A DNA stretch of 64,000 bases from an uncultured Bacteroidales bacterium (GTDB lineage: Bacteria; Bacteroidota; Bacteroidia; Bacteroidales; UBA932). Under the pieces are notes generated by a model, which saw only the letters and a program-made list of their open reading frames with translations, ran no database searches and had not been told where the DNA came from. Position 1 is the stretch's first letter. Each line of letters opens with the position of its first letter. Made by a program: the position numbers and the translations under genes. The stretch spans positions 1 to 64,000 of the forward strand of contig ONEF01000009.1 of assembly GCA_900316795.1 (NCBI GenBank), given 5' to 3'. Positions 8,695 to 18,023 of this stretch are shown here, piece after piece.

Positions 8695-9936
8695 ATGAGT
8701 ACAGTAATTATAGTTTCAATAATCGTATTCCTGATTATCACCCTTCTGCTTGTTGCCCTGCTGCTCTTCGCCAAGGCCAAGCTCATGCCTTCAGGAAATG
8801 TCACGATAGATATCAACAACGGAGAAAAACAGCTGGAAGTCGCTACAGGCGGAACCCTGCTTACCACCCTTGCCGACAACAAGATCTTCCTTCCATCCGC
8901 CTGCGGAGGAAAGGGAAACTGCGGTATGTGCAAATGTCAGGTAATCAGCGGTGGCGGAAGCATCCTCCCTACTGAGGTGGGATTCTTCAGCCGCAAGGAA
9001 CAGCTCTCCAACTGGAGACTCGGCTGCCAGGTAAAGGTCAAGGAAAACCTCGGCATCCTGCTCCCTCCTGAAGTTCTCGGAGTAAAGAAATGGGAATGCA
9101 CCGTGGTAAGCAACCACAACGTGGCAACTTTCATCAAGGAATTTGTGGTAAAGCTGCCTGAGGGAGAAAAAGTCAACTTCCGCAGCGGCGGCTACATCCA
9201 GATAGATGTTCCAGCCTGCGAGGTGGATTACAAGAACATAGAGGTAGAACCTGAATACCGCTCAGACTGGGAGAAGATGGGAATCTTCAACCTTAAGATG
9301 GTAAACCCTACCCCTACATTCAGGGCCTACTCAATGGCCAACCACCCGGCAGAAGGCAACATCATAATGCTGAACGTGCGTATCGCCACACCTCCGTTTG
9401 ACAGGGCAAAGAAGCAGTGGGTTCCGGTAAATCCCGGTATCTGCTCTTCTTACATATACTCTCTCAAACCTGGCGACAAGATTACAATCTCAGGCCCTTA
9501 CGGGGAATTCTTCGTCAAGGATACAGACAACGAGATCGTATTCATAGGCGGTGGTGCCGGTATGGCTCCAATGAGAAGCCACATCTTCCATCTGTTCAAG
9601 ACGCTGCACACAAAGAGAAAGGTAAGTTTCTGGTACGGAGCACGTTCTCGCAGAGAGATGTTCTATGACGAGGACTTTGCAGAAATCGCTCGCGAGAACC
9701 CTAACTTCTCATACCATGTAGCGCTTTCAGACGCGCTTCCTGAGGACAACTGGACGGGCCCTACAGGCTTCATCCACCAGGTGCTCTTCGACAACTACCT
9801 GAAGAACCACCCGGCTCCTGAGGACATCGAGTACTACCTCTGCGGACCTCCGATGATGACCAGCTCAGCAGTCAAGATGCTGGACAACCTCGGCGTCCAG
9901 CCTGACAACATCATGTACGACAACTTTGGTGCATAA
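8695..9936 (+). CDS. nqrF: Na+-translocating NADH:quinone reductase subunit F (NADH dehydrogenase)
   Basis: The 413-residue electron-input subunit has an N-terminal membrane helix (about 4-27), then a 2Fe-2S ferredoxin domain with ligands Cys70, Cys76, Cys79 and Cys111 ([10 protein letters not shown], later LGC). A FAD-binding domain (RAYSMAN) and an NADH-binding domain ([12 protein letters not shown], ending CGPPMM) follow. It takes electrons from NADH to FAD and the iron-sulfur cluster. A rare strong AGGAGG site lies 6 bases before the ATG. It is the last gene of the operon, and a hairpin follows at 9996. Confidence 0.96.
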   Translation: MSTVIIVSIIVFLIITLLLVALLLFAKAKLMPSGNVTIDINNGEKQLEVATGGTLLTTLADNKIFLPSACGGKGNCGMCKCQVISGGGSILPTEVGFFSRKEQLSNWRLGCQVKVKENLGILLPPEVLGVKKWECTVVSNHNVATFIKEFVVKLPEGEKVNFRSGGYIQIDVPACEVDYKNIEVEPEYRSDWEKMGIFNLKMVNPTPTFRAYSMANHPAEGNIIMLNVRIATPPFDRAKKQWVPVNPGICSSYIYSLKPGDKITISGPYGEFFVKDTDNEIVFIGGGAGMAPMRSHIFHLFKTLHTKRKVSFWYGARSRREMFYDEDFAEIARENPNFSYHVALSDALPEDNWTGPTGFIHQVLFDNYLKNHPAPEDIEYYLCGPPMMTSSAVKMLDNLGVQPDNIMYDNFGA

Positions 9937-9995
9937 GTGGTGAGGTAAATGCAAGGGCGTTTTTAACAATGCCTTGATATATAGAGTATTACAAC

Positions 9996-10028
9996 ATTGA
10001 AGGGTACCTTGGAAAGGCACCCTTCAAT
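9996..10028 (+). terminator. Long hairpin after the nqr operon
   Basis: ATTGAAGGGT (9996-10005) pairs with ACCCTTCAAT (10019-10028). The inner CCTT-GGA-AAGG continues the stem after one mismatch, so almost the whole 33 bases fold. It lies 60 bases beyond the nqrF stop and is followed by TATTTATAT, a weak U-tract. It is likely the operon terminator or a 3' stabilising stem. Confidence 0.65.
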
Positions 10029-10273
10029 TATTTATATCGCTGAGTATCAAGCAATAGCAAAAAACGCCCCACATCATACCATTCCCAGAGAACGCCCGCA
10101 TCATTCCTACAGAAATCTTGAATCTATATATGCCTCTCTGCATCCACATCCCCCCCCACTCCTTGCAACAAACTTCAACCTGATACTGCAAAAGTAAATC
10201 CACCAGGCAGCCTTCATCAGCTATATTCAACCAACACCCAAATTTCCTCAACGACCTCCCTGAAGGACCTGTA

Positions 10274-10626
10274 CCAGCAGGTGCGGAAATCGGGACACCT
10301 GGACAAGATTCCCCGCAAAACATGTCCAGCAGGTGCGGAAATCGGGACACCTGGACAAGATTCCCCGCAAAACATGTCCAGCAGGTGCGGTCTGGAATGG
10401 GACACCTGGACAAGATTCCTCGCAAAACATGTCCAGCAGGTGCGGAAATTGGGACAGCTGGACAAGATTCCCCGCAAAACATGTCCAGCAGGTGCAGAAA
10501 TTGGGACAGCTGGACAAGATTCCCCGCAAAAGCGTACCAGGTGGGGTCTGGAATGGGACACCTTGCACGCTTTGGGGCGGAAAGTGTACCAGGTGGGGTC
10601 TGGAATGGGACACCTTGCACGCTTTG
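10274..10626. repeat. 52-bp tandem repeat array B (hairpin-forming), downstream of nqrF
   Basis: Seven units start at 10274, 10326, 10378, 10433, 10485, 10537 and 10589 (period 52; one unit is 55). Each begins CCAGCAGGTG or CCAGGTGG and holds an inverted repeat. In the first three units CCAGCAGGTG pairs with CACCTGG. In units four and five the right arm is CAGCTGG, and CCAGC/GCTGG pairs instead. In the last two, AGGTG pairs with CACCT. Pairing is thus kept while sequence changes. The rest of the 848-bp gap (10045-10273 and 10627-10665) shows nothing I can name apart from one CTCAGCGAT copy at 10036. Confidence 0.85.
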
Positions 10627-10665
10627 AGCGTTTTCCGACAGGTTTGGCCAGTAAACATCAAGGGA

Positions 10666-10697
10666 TTTGGGAAATCGCAAATAAAAGTTTATCTTTG
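10666..10697 (+). promoter_or_regulatory. glnA promoter
   Basis: TTTG (10666-10669), a 20-bp spacer and TATCTTTG (10690-10697) make a near-perfect Bacteroidales sigma-ABfr promoter. The implied transcript start is near 10704, giving a leader of about 80 bases before the glnA ATG. Confidence 0.75.
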
Positions 10698-10784
10698 AAA
10701 ACTTTATGTGCATTATCGCGACAGATAAGCACGTTCAGGACTTTTTTTTCTTAAACATTTTCATTTAAGGGACTGTTATCAGTT

Positions 10785-12290
10785 ATGAACAACGTTATAA
10801 GCATGAACCCGAACGCCATCGTGGCGTTCCTGCAAAAGAAGCCTTCCGACTTTACCAAGGAAGACATAATAAAGTATATCAAGGCCAACGGAATACAGAT
10901 GGTCAACTTCATGTACCCTGCCGGTGACGGGAGGCTCAAGACCTTGAATTTCGTCATCAGCGACGAGGATTATCTGAATACTATACTCTCCTGCGGAGAA
11001 AGAGTGGACGGCAGCAGCCTGTTCAAGTTCATCGAGGCTTCCAGTTCTGACCTCTATGTACTGCCCAGGTTCCGCACCGCATTCCTGGACCCGTTTGCCG
11101 AGATTCCTACGGTAACGATGCTCTGCTCTTTCTTCAACAAAGACGGAGAACCTCTGGAAAGCGCTCCGGAACACACATTGAGAAAGGCCTGCCAGGTTTT
11201 CAAGCAGAAGACCGGCTACGAGTTCCAGGCTATGGGAGAACTTGAATACTATGTGATTGCTGATGACCAGGACAACCTCTTTCCCGCTACGGACCAGAGA
11301 GGTTATCACGAGAGCGGCCCGTTTGCAAAATTCAACCAGTTCCGCACCCAGTGCATGCATTACATTGCCCAAGCCGGCGGACAGATCAAATACGGACACT
11401 CCGAGGTAGGAAACTTCACCCTGGGAGGAAAAATCTACGAACAGAACGAGATTGAGTTCCTGCCTACAGATGCGGAAGACGCTGCAGACCAGCTGACACT
11501 GGCCAAGTGGATTATCCGCAATCTGGGGAACGAGCTTGGTTATGACGTGACATTCGCCCCTAAGATCACATCAGGAAAGGCCGGCAGCGGACTGCACATC
11601 CACATGAAGATAACCAAAGACGGCAAGAGCCAGATGATAGAGAACGGTGTCCTTTCCGAGACTGCCCGCAAAGCCATTGCCGGAATGATGGTGCTGGCTC
11701 CTTCCATCACCGCTTTCGGGAACAAGGTGCCTACATCTTACTTCCGTCTGGTTCCTCACCAGGAAGCTCCTACAAACGTATGCTGGGGAGACCGCAACCG
11801 CTCCGTACTTGTCAGGGTTCCGCTGGGATGGACTGCCGGAGCTGACATGAGCAGCATTGCCAACCCTCTGGAAAAGCCTTCCGGAATTGACACTACCCAG
11901 AAACAGACCGTTGAGATGCGTTCTCCGGACGGAAGCGCTGATGTCTATCAGCTCATAGCCGCTCTCTGCGTAGCCTGCCGCATCGGCATAGAGATGCCGG
12001 ACGCTCTCAGAATCGCTGAGGAGAAATATGTCAACGTGAACATCCACGACTCCAAATATGCAGACAAGCTCGCCAAGCTCGAGCAGCTTCCGGACAGTTG
12101 CCAGCTGAGCGCAAAATGTCTTGAAAAACAGAGAGAGTACTACGAGAGAGAAGGCGTGTTCTCCTCCAACATGATAGACGGAATTATCTCTCAGCTTGAG
12201 TCTTACAGAGACGGTTCGCTGAGAAGGGAGATTGAGAACAAGCCTCAGGAAATGCTCCACATGGTAAAGAAGTATTTCCACTGCGGGTAA
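10785..12290 (+). CDS. glnA: Glutamine synthetase family protein
   Basis: At 501 residues it has the length of a GlnA-type class I enzyme, which makes glutamine from glutamate, ammonia and ATP. The N-terminal beta-Grasp region contains GERVDGSSLFKFIEASSSDL. The catalytic domain shows MGELEYYVI, SGLHIHMKI (metal and ATP site), VPTSYFRLVPHQEAPTNVCW and NRSVLVRVPL. It lacks the NRYKRL-type wording of canonical enterobacterial GlnA, so a GlnA-like role is possible, though the metal ligands look intact. It is monocistronic with its own promoter. A second Met at codon 7 is an alternative start. Confidence 0.85.
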   Translation: MNNVISMNPNAIVAFLQKKPSDFTKEDIIKYIKANGIQMVNFMYPAGDGRLKTLNFVISDEDYLNTILSCGERVDGSSLFKFIEASSSDLYVLPRFRTAFLDPFAEIPTVTMLCSFFNKDGEPLESAPEHTLRKACQVFKQKTGYEFQAMGELEYYVIADDQDNLFPATDQRGYHESGPFAKFNQFRTQCMHYIAQAGGQIKYGHSEVGNFTLGGKIYEQNEIEFLPTDAEDAADQLTLAKWIIRNLGNELGYDVTFAPKITSGKAGSGLHIHMKITKDGKSQMIENGVLSETARKAIAGMMVLAPSITAFGNKVPTSYFRLVPHQEAPTNVCWGDRNRSVLVRVPLGWTAGADMSSIANPLEKPSGIDTTQKQTVEMRSPDGSADVYQLIAALCVACRIGIEMPDALRIAEEKYVNVNIHDSKYADKLAKLEQLPDSCQLSAKCLEKQREYYEREGVFSSNMIDGIISQLESYRDGSLRREIENKPQEMLHMVKKYFHCG

Positions 12291-12356
12291 ATCTTGGAGA
12301 CATCAATTTGCCATCAAAAACCAATAAGCACACAATAAATAAACTAACATAACATC

Positions 12357-13769
12357 ATGAGAAAGACCGCATTGTTTTTAATCGCGATGACAGCCTGCTC
12401 AAGCCTCATGGCTCAGCAGCTCGGCCAGGCAGAACTAAGTGAACTGAAGGCCAGTTTCAACAACGACGGTTATGCCAAAAGCATCCACAACATCATTTCT
12501 ACCACCAAGGGTATCAAGGCGTTGGCATACAACCCTTCTGCAGTCCAGGGTACAGACGATTTCTTCAAGTACAGCGTAAATGTAAGCGGAATCACAGACC
12601 AGAAGAGCAGCGGAAGGTGCTGGATGTTCACCTCCATGAACCACCTGAGACCTGTCGTGATGAAGAAGTACAATGTCAAGAACTTTGACTTCTCCCACAA
12701 CTACAGCTATTTCTGGGATATTCTCGAAAAAGCCAATCTCTTTTTGGAGAATGTAATAGCCACTTCCGACAAACCGTTCGGAGACAGGGCTGTTGACAAC
12801 CTCTTCCAGTCGCCTGTAGGAGACGGCGGCGTATGGAACCTCTTCTACAACATCGGCGAGAAATACGGAGTGGTTCCGGCAGACGTGATGCCTGAGACAG
12901 AGCAGAGCAACTCCACGGGCCAGTTCCTGGGCATAGTCAACGAAAGGCTTCGCAAGGGCGGTTATGAGATTCGCCAGGTGTATGAGAAAGCTTTGAAAGT
13001 GATGTCCAGCGGTGTAAGCGGAGACCCTCACAGAAACGCCGAAAAGGTCAAGATGGAAACCCTGAAGGATGTTTACAGGGTTCTGGCCATCTGTCTTGGA
13101 GAACCTCCTGCAGAATTCACCTGGAAATACAGGGACAACGACGGCAACATCAAGACCGTCAAGACCACTCCTCAGGAGTTCTACAAGAGCATAGTTCCGG
13201 CAGACTACAATGCCAAGGACTATGTGATGATAATGAACGACCCTACCCGTGAATACTACAAGATTTACGAGATAGACAACTATCGTAACACGATAGAAGG
13301 CATAAACTGGACATACCTCAACCTCCCTAACGATGTGATAAAGAAGGCAGCCGTTGCCTCCATAAAGGACGGGGAGCCTATGTACGCATCCTGTGACGTG
13401 GGCAAGCAGTCCAACACCGCCGGCGGAGTGGGATATATGGATCCCGGCATCTACAACTTCGGACAGCTCTTCGGCATCAACCTTGATATGGACAAGAAGG
13501 CCAGGATCCTCACCCGCCAGAGCGGTTCTTCACACGCCATGCTGATAGTGGCTGTAGATACTGACGACAACGACAAGCCTCTGAAATGGAAGTTCGAGAA
13601 CAGCTGGGGACCTCAGGCCGGAAAGGGCGGATATCTGATCTTCACCGACAAGTGGTTTGACGAATACATGTTCCGTATTGTAATCAACCGCAAGTATCTG
13701 GACAAGAATACCGTCAAGGCTCTCGACCAGAAGCCTGTCATGCTCCCTGCATGGGACTATATGTTCTGA
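12357..13769 (+). CDS. Exported C1-family aminopeptidase (bleomycin hydrolase/PepC type)
   Basis: This 470-residue papain-fold cysteine aminopeptidase has catalytic Cys88 in SGRCWMFTSMN, His393 in GSSHAMLIV and Asn415 in FENSWG. The C1B (PepC/bleomycin hydrolase) assignment follows from the overall layout. The first 20 residues form a signal sequence. MTACSS could be a lipobox, otherwise cleavage follows ...LMAQ, so the protein acts in the periplasm or at the surface, not in the cytosol as classical PepC does. This exported form is common in Bacteroidales. It converges on the rRNA methyltransferase gene with a 13-bp overlap of coding ends. Confidence 0.9.
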   Translation: MRKTALFLIAMTACSSLMAQQLGQAELSELKASFNNDGYAKSIHNIISTTKGIKALAYNPSAVQGTDDFFKYSVNVSGITDQKSSGRCWMFTSMNHLRPVVMKKYNVKNFDFSHNYSYFWDILEKANLFLENVIATSDKPFGDRAVDNLFQSPVGDGGVWNLFYNIGEKYGVVPADVMPETEQSNSTGQFLGIVNERLRKGGYEIRQVYEKALKVMSSGVSGDPHRNAEKVKMETLKDVYRVLAICLGEPPAEFTWKYRDNDGNIKTVKTTPQEFYKSIVPADYNAKDYVMIMNDPTREYYKIYEIDNYRNTIEGINWTYLNLPNDVIKKAAVASIKDGEPMYASCDVGKQSNTAGGVGYMDPGIYNFGQLFGINLDMDKKARILTRQSGSSHAMLIVAVDTDDNDKPLKWKFENSWGPQAGKGGYLIFTDKWFDEYMFRIVINRKYLDKNTVKALDQKPVMLPAWDYMF

Positions 13770-15439
13770 CGAATACGCCTGTGCAGGGGATGAAGGTTGT
13801 TGCAACGGGTACCGAGATTGTTGACAAAACCTAATCCTCGGGAATGGTAAGTTAATAGTACATAACCCCGTGGCCACTCAGGTTGCGGGGTTATTGTTTC
13901 TTTGGCAAGGAACTTCAGTGCGGTTTCTTTTCCGACTTCTACAGCGTTTATTTCCATACGGACAGGAGTCTTGTCCGCCTTTGAAGGGAAAACAGAAAAA
14001 CGGGCTGTTTCCGCCCCGAGCATAGCCGTATTCAGGGCAAGGTCCGCATCAGGAATCAGCTTTCCTGCCTTGATCTCCCCCACCTTGCACCCGAACATCT
14101 TGATGCAGGACGGCTCCTTTGAACCAAGAACCTGCTGTACCTTCAACATCCTTTCCTGAAGTTTTCCGTCTGACGGCAGCATATAAACGATGCTTGAAGA
14201 CTTGTCATGGAAAAAGTCCATATCCAAATTGCTGACGGGCCTGCTGACTGAAGGACCGTGTTTCCTGAAAACAACCTCAGCGGCCCCTGCTATCTTCTGG
14301 ATTCCGGACTGCCCAAAGCTTTTTTGCTTCCCGGCTCCGGACCTGAACTGAGCCGCACGCTTTCTGAGCACGGCAAAGAACTGGCCTTCACCTGGAACGA
14401 GGCCGGGCACGAACTGATACCCGAAAGGAAGTTTGACAACCCCTTTTCTGCCTGCGAAGCCTATCGCAGAGGAAACTATGTCATCCAGTTCTGCAATTTC
14501 AGCCCCAAGTTCCTCAGCGATGTATTTGACATTGTCTCCGTTTTCCAGATGGTTGTAAGTGCAGGTGGAATAGACAAGAAGGCCTCCTTCTCTGAGAGCA
14601 GGCCATATATCTTCTATTATGGAACGCTGCAGGGCGGCACACTCTTCAACGCCCTTCAGGCTCCAGCCGGATACTGCATCCGCACTCTTTCTGAACATTC
14701 CTTCTCCTGAGCAGGGAACATCGGCCAGAATTACATCAAAGAAACCATCCAGTTTTCCGAGGTTACGGGCAGAAGTGCTTGTTACTATTACATTTGCAGC
14801 CCCCCACTTAGCAATGTTGTCCGTCAGGGGAGGAACTCTCTTTCCCACAGCCTCATTGCAAACTACAAGAGGCAGCTTTTCTGAGAACCTTGACTCCAAA
14901 AGATTTGCCGTAGAAGATGATACCGTAGAATCTGCCGGAGAAATTGCAGTATGGAGGCCGTTGACCAATGAAACCAGATGAGTGGATTTCCCGCCCGGAC
15001 TTGCACACAGATCCAGGACATTTGAGTTGCCGGAGCTTATTGTCTTTCTTATAAGTCCAACCAGCAAAGACAGGAACATGCTGGAAGAATCCTGGACATA
15101 ATACGCCCCGCAATGGAAAGCAGGATCCAAGGTGAAGGATCGTCTTTCTTTCAGGAAACAGGCTTCCCTGCACCAAGGCACCGCCCCGGCAAAAACACTG
15201 GCCATACCAACGCCACCGGAACTTCCTTCAGGAACATCGTTGAGACCGCCTTCAGATGCATCGCTGAGCATATCTTTCTCAGCGACAGATGATTTGGATG
15301 GGTTTATTCTTATAGAAACTTCAGCCGGCTCTCCGGAAGAAACGGTATGCAAAAGAGAGTCTGCCGCATAATCCGGCAAAGACTCTCTCAACAACTTTTC
15401 AAAGTCTTCAGACAGAAACAAATCATCGCTGCGGTTCAT
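13757..15439 (-). CDS. rRNA (cytosine-C5)-methyltransferase, NOL1/NOP2/Sun family (RsmF-like)
   Basis: The 560-residue protein carries the SAM site VLDLCASPGGKST, the loop ILADVPCSGEGMFRK and the catalytic Cys motif STCTYNHLENG. Its C-terminus (GYVLLTYHSRGLGF, NNLGTRCNNLHP) fits the RNA-binding tail of RsmF-like enzymes. It is longer than usual because of two in-frame low-complexity stretches: a Gly/Ser/Asp-rich one around 15190-15290, and a Ser/Thr-rich one around 14870-14970 between the SAM motif and the next conserved strand. It is the third gene of pyrE-SRPBCC-rsmF and starts 23 bases after the SRPBCC stop. Its exact target cytosine cannot be read from sequence. Confidence 0.88.
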   Translation of the reverse strand: MNRSDDLFLSEDFEKLLRESLPDYAADSLLHTVSSGEPAEVSIRINPSKSSVAEKDMLSDASEGGLNDVPEGSSGGVGMASVFAGAVPWCREACFLKERRSFTLDPAFHCGAYYVQDSSSMFLSLLVGLIRKTISSGNSNVLDLCASPGGKSTHLVSLVNGLHTAISPADSTVSSSTANLLESRFSEKLPLVVCNEAVGKRVPPLTDNIAKWGAANVIVTSTSARNLGKLDGFFDVILADVPCSGEGMFRKSADAVSGWSLKGVEECAALQRSIIEDIWPALREGGLLVYSTCTYNHLENGDNVKYIAEELGAEIAELDDIVSSAIGFAGRKGVVKLPFGYQFVPGLVPGEGQFFAVLRKRAAQFRSGAGKQKSFGQSGIQKIAGAAEVVFRKHGPSVSRPVSNLDMDFFHDKSSSIVYMLPSDGKLQERMLKVQQVLGSKEPSCIKMFGCKVGEIKAGKLIPDADLALNTAMLGAETARFSVFPSKADKTPVRMEINAVEVGKETALKFLAKETITPQPEWPRGYVLLTYHSRGLGFVNNLGTRCNNLHPLHRRIRQNI

Positions 15440-15462
15440 ATCCCTGAAAGACCTGTGAAGTT

Positions 15463-15867
15463 TCAGACTGCCTGCTGGGCAAGCTTCTCGGAAATCTGGT
15501 CCAGCATGCTCTGGATCTTGTTTCCCAAAAGAGCTTTGGTGAGGAAATTCATCTGGGCTTCCACAGAAACTTTGACTTTACTTGTAGAAACAGATGAATC
15601 CTGTATGTCAAAGATGAGAGAGAAATCCAGCGGGAAACCCTCCATAGGCTTCATCACGATACGCGATGTGGGAATCCTCTCCGCTACTTTAAGCCCCAGA
15701 TGCATACCGTTGTAGTCTCCTTCTACAGTGTCTGAAGTCACGGTCACTTTGTCCTGATACTCCTGGGGAAGCCTGTCCTTTATCTGGGTAAGGTCAGAAA
15801 AGGATGCAAAAACCGCATAGGAAGGAGCTTTCATCTCAACTTCCTTACTGTTGAATGTCTCTAACAT
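15463..15867 (-). CDS. SRPBCC (START-like) family protein
   Basis: The 134-residue protein has an SRPBCC fold pattern: SKEVEMKAPSYAVFASFSDL, then alternating strands, and a long C-terminal helix (LTKALLGNKIQSMLDQISEKLAQ). Such proteins hold a hydrophobic ligand, but the ligand is unknown here. It sits 13 bases after pyrE and 23 before the methyltransferase. I recall SRPBCC genes next to pyrE in other Bacteroidales, but no role in pyrimidine synthesis can be inferred. Confidence 0.75.
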   Translation of the reverse strand: MLETFNSKEVEMKAPSYAVFASFSDLTQIKDRLPQEYQDKVTVTSDTVEGDYNGMHLGLKVAERIPTSRIVMKPMEGFPLDFSLIFDIQDSSVSTSKVKVSVEAQMNFLTKALLGNKIQSMLDQISEKLAQQAV

Positions 15868-15880
15868 GTCCTGTGATTTT

Positions 15881-16543
15881 TCAGATGGAATCGCTGACTT
15901 CAGGTTTTTCTACACCTGTCCAGGTAGAAGGATTGATCCTCCAGTCCCTGAGCACTTCCAAATGCTTCTGGTCTATGTAATTCTGAGCTACAGCCTCCTC
16001 CAAAAGAGAATCGTACTGGCAGAGGGTATGAAGCTCTATGTCCCTGTACTCAAACTCCCTGCGGGAAAGAGGAAAGTTGTAAGAGAAAATTGCAACCATG
16101 CCGAGAACTATTCCGCCGGCTTTCCTCAAAGCATCACAAGAGGAGAGGCTGCTGGCTCCGGTAGATACAAGATCCTCCACAACCACTATTCTCTGGTTCG
16201 GCTCAATGTTTCCCTCTACCTGAGATTGAGTTCCATGGTCTTTAGGTTTCGGACGCACATAAACGAACGGTTTTCCCAAAGCCTCGGCAACCATCACGCC
16301 CCAGGCAATGGCACCTGTCGCAACTCCGGCAATCATGTCTATGTCTTTGTATGCATCTTTGATGACTTCTACCAGCGCTTCTGTTATGTACTTTCTCTCT
16401 TCCGGATAAGTAAGCAGCTTGCGGTTGTCGCAATATATCGGAGACTTCCAGCCGGAAGCCCAGGTAAAAGGATTTTCTGCTGCCAATTTCACGGCCTTTA
16501 CTTTAAGCAGATGCTGTGCTACTGTCTTTTCAATGTTTTCCAT
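15881..16543 (-). CDS. pyrE: Orotate phosphoribosyltransferase
   Basis: The 220-residue enzyme makes OMP from orotate and PRPP. It shows FTWASGWKSPIYCDNRKL (orotate site), VYVRPKPKDHGTQSQVEG (Lys and flexible loop) and the PRPP loop VVVEDLVSTGASS. The start is placed at ATG 16543 (MENIEKTVAQHL). The open frame extends 45 codons further upstream but has no homologous content there, and the promoter element lies inside that extension. It is first in the operon pyrE-SRPBCC-rsmF and divergent from the NUDIX gene. Confidence 0.95.
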   Translation of the reverse strand: MENIEKTVAQHLLKVKAVKLAAENPFTWASGWKSPIYCDNRKLLTYPEERKYITEALVEVIKDAYKDIDMIAGVATGAIAWGVMVAEALGKPFVYVRPKPKDHGTQSQVEGNIEPNQRIVVVEDLVSTGASSLSSCDALRKAGGIVLGMVAIFSYNFPLSRREFEYRDIELHTLCQYDSLLEEAVAQNYIDQKHLEVLRDWRINPSTWTGVEKPEVSDSI

Positions 16544-16569
16544 AATCTCCTCTATTCTTCTAAAACTCT

Positions 16570-16577
16570 CAAATATA
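16570..16577 (-). promoter_or_regulatory. -7 box for pyrE
   Basis: Read on the minus strand this is TATATTTG, 26 bases before the pyrE ATG. A TTTG on the minus strand at 16601-16604 gives a 23-bp spacer, longer than the usual 19. It is one half of a divergent promoter pair with 16620-16627. Confidence 0.5.
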
Positions 16578-16619
16578 AGAAAAAGTATGCAAAAATCATA
16601 CAAATAGCCTTTTAATTTG

Positions 16620-16627
16620 TACTTTTG
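16620..16627 (+). promoter_or_regulatory. -7 box for the NUDIX gene
   Basis: TACTTTTG fits TAnnTTTG and lies 27 bases before ATG 16655. No clean -33 element is seen. Confidence 0.45.
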
Positions 16628-16654
16628 CAGCCGTTTTTTGTGCAAAATCCATTT

Positions 16655-17281
16655 ATGATTACAATATACTTCAAACACAGAAGATTAATAATATGCAGCA
16701 AAGAGGAGGTTACTTCTACAGCAGATGAAAGGTTCCTGCTTATGCCTTCTCCTGAATATGACTTTGGAAACATTCCGTTCACCATGGAGTCCGGAACATT
16801 CCAGAACCTGTTGGTAGAGATACCGGAAGGCATGACAGAAAAGGAAACTCTGGACAGGATCCTCTCCAAAGTGAAGAGGCTCAACGCCGCCGGCGGGCTG
16901 GTAACTGATCCGCAAGGTAACCATCTCATGATTTACCGCAACGGAGTCTGGGATCTTCCTAAGGGCAAACAGGAAGAGGGTGAGGACATATCGGTGACGG
17001 CCTTGAGGGAGGTCAAAGAGGAAAGCGGCGTGGAGGCGGCTTTGGGCAAGTTCCTTCTTACAACAAGACACTCCTACTGGATGGACGGGGAGCTGATTGT
17101 CAAAAGCACATACTGGTATAGCATGAAAGCGGGAGAAGACACCCGGACCTGTCCGCAGACCGAAGAAGGCATAGAAAAATGCGAATGGGTCACGGAAGAA
17201 AACCTGGACTACAGGCTGGCCAACACCTATCCTTCCGTGCTCGATGTGTTTGAAACTGAGAAATCAGCCTCTAATCTCTGA
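16655..17281 (+). CDS. NUDIX hydrolase
   Basis: The 208-residue protein has a complete NUDIX box GKQEEGEDISVTALREVKEE followed by SGV, matching GX5EX7REUXEEXGU with all metal-binding Glu present. An N-terminal domain of about 85 residues (starting MITIYFKHRRLIIC) precedes it, as in several Bacteroidetes NUDIX proteins. The substrate is unknown. The ATG at 16655 is favoured over 16625 because the latter would overlap the promoter box. The coding end overlaps the convergent LolA-like gene by 11 bp. Confidence 0.85.
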   Translation: MITIYFKHRRLIICSKEEVTSTADERFLLMPSPEYDFGNIPFTMESGTFQNLLVEIPEGMTEKETLDRILSKVKRLNAAGGLVTDPQGNHLMIYRNGVWDLPKGKQEEGEDISVTALREVKEESGVEAALGKFLLTTRHSYWMDGELIVKSTYWYSMKAGEDTRTCPQTEEGIEKCEWVTEENLDYRLANTYPSVLDVFETEKSASNL

Positions 17282-17993
17282 GATCCACCATCTCGGCCCC
17301 CGGATGGTCTGATATGAGAAGTCTGTAATCCTGAACCTTTTCCGGCTCCTTAGGCCCGGCATCCACCACATCCACCACAAAAGCCTGGTCTCTTTTCAAG
17401 ACGATTGTTATCCTGAGGACTTTCATCTCTGTCCGGGTTGCCTTGCTGTTCGCCGATACAGCCCCCGCAACATAGACATCTGCCCTCAGGTAATAAGCCT
17501 TTCCCTGTGGAGTTACTGAAATCTTTGTGCATGGAACACCCCTCACATCCCCTTCTTTTGGCTCTGAGACAGATACGCCCTTGTCCTTTTTGGACAAAAT
17601 TGAGAAGGGATTGTCTGATATTGAGGATGATGTGGTCTTTCGTGGCTGAACCACATACTCATTTGTCTGATAGCTGTAGGAAGTAACCAAAGTTGGAGAA
17701 AACTGGAATTCGCTCACTCCCTCGATTTCCATATATCCCCTTTCCGGAAGGGCTACAAAGAATCCCCTGTTGTAATAGGCATTGCCTTTCTTGTCCAGGT
17801 TTGTTATCACGACGGAAAGTTTGCGGCCTGAAAACACATACTCGGAAGCCGCCTGGAATATCTTCTGCCCGGCAAGGGAATCCGGAGCCTGAGGCTTCTG
17901 GAAACTGGCACCAGCCTCCAGTCCCGCCGGGAGCAGAATCAGGCCGGAAAGCAAAGCTGCCAATATGAACAATATCTTGAAATATCTTTTCAT
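17271..17993 (-). CDS. LolA-like outer-membrane lipoprotein carrier
   Basis: The 240-residue protein has a signal peptide (MKRYFKILFILAALLSGL...) and a LolA-like body, seen in FSGRKLSVVITNLDKKGNAYYNRGFF and PERGYMEIEGVSEFQFSP. LolA binds acyl chains of lipoproteins in the periplasm and carries them to the outer membrane. Sequence identity to proteobacterial LolA is low, so the call rests on fold pattern and position. It lies 30 bases after ftsK, an arrangement I know from other Bacteroidetes. A TTG six bases upstream is in frame, but ATG 17993 begins the signal peptide. Confidence 0.75.
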   Translation of the reverse strand: MKRYFKILFILAALLSGLILLPAGLEAGASFQKPQAPDSLAGQKIFQAASEYVFSGRKLSVVITNLDKKGNAYYNRGFFVALPERGYMEIEGVSEFQFSPTLVTSYSYQTNEYVVQPRKTTSSSISDNPFSILSKKDKGVSVSEPKEGDVRGVPCTKISVTPQGKAYYLRADVYVAGAVSANSKATRTEMKVLRITIVLKRDQAFVVDVVDAGPKEPEKVQDYRLLISDHPGAEMVDLRD

Positions 17994-18023
17994 AGCCAAC
18001 AGAAATTCTTTTCTGCACGGCTT

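Noticed and set aside
10274-10626. CRISPR array or short repeat-protein gene
   Set aside because: Units are directly adjacent and the open frames on both strands are only readings of the repeat, without start signals or composition of coding DNA.
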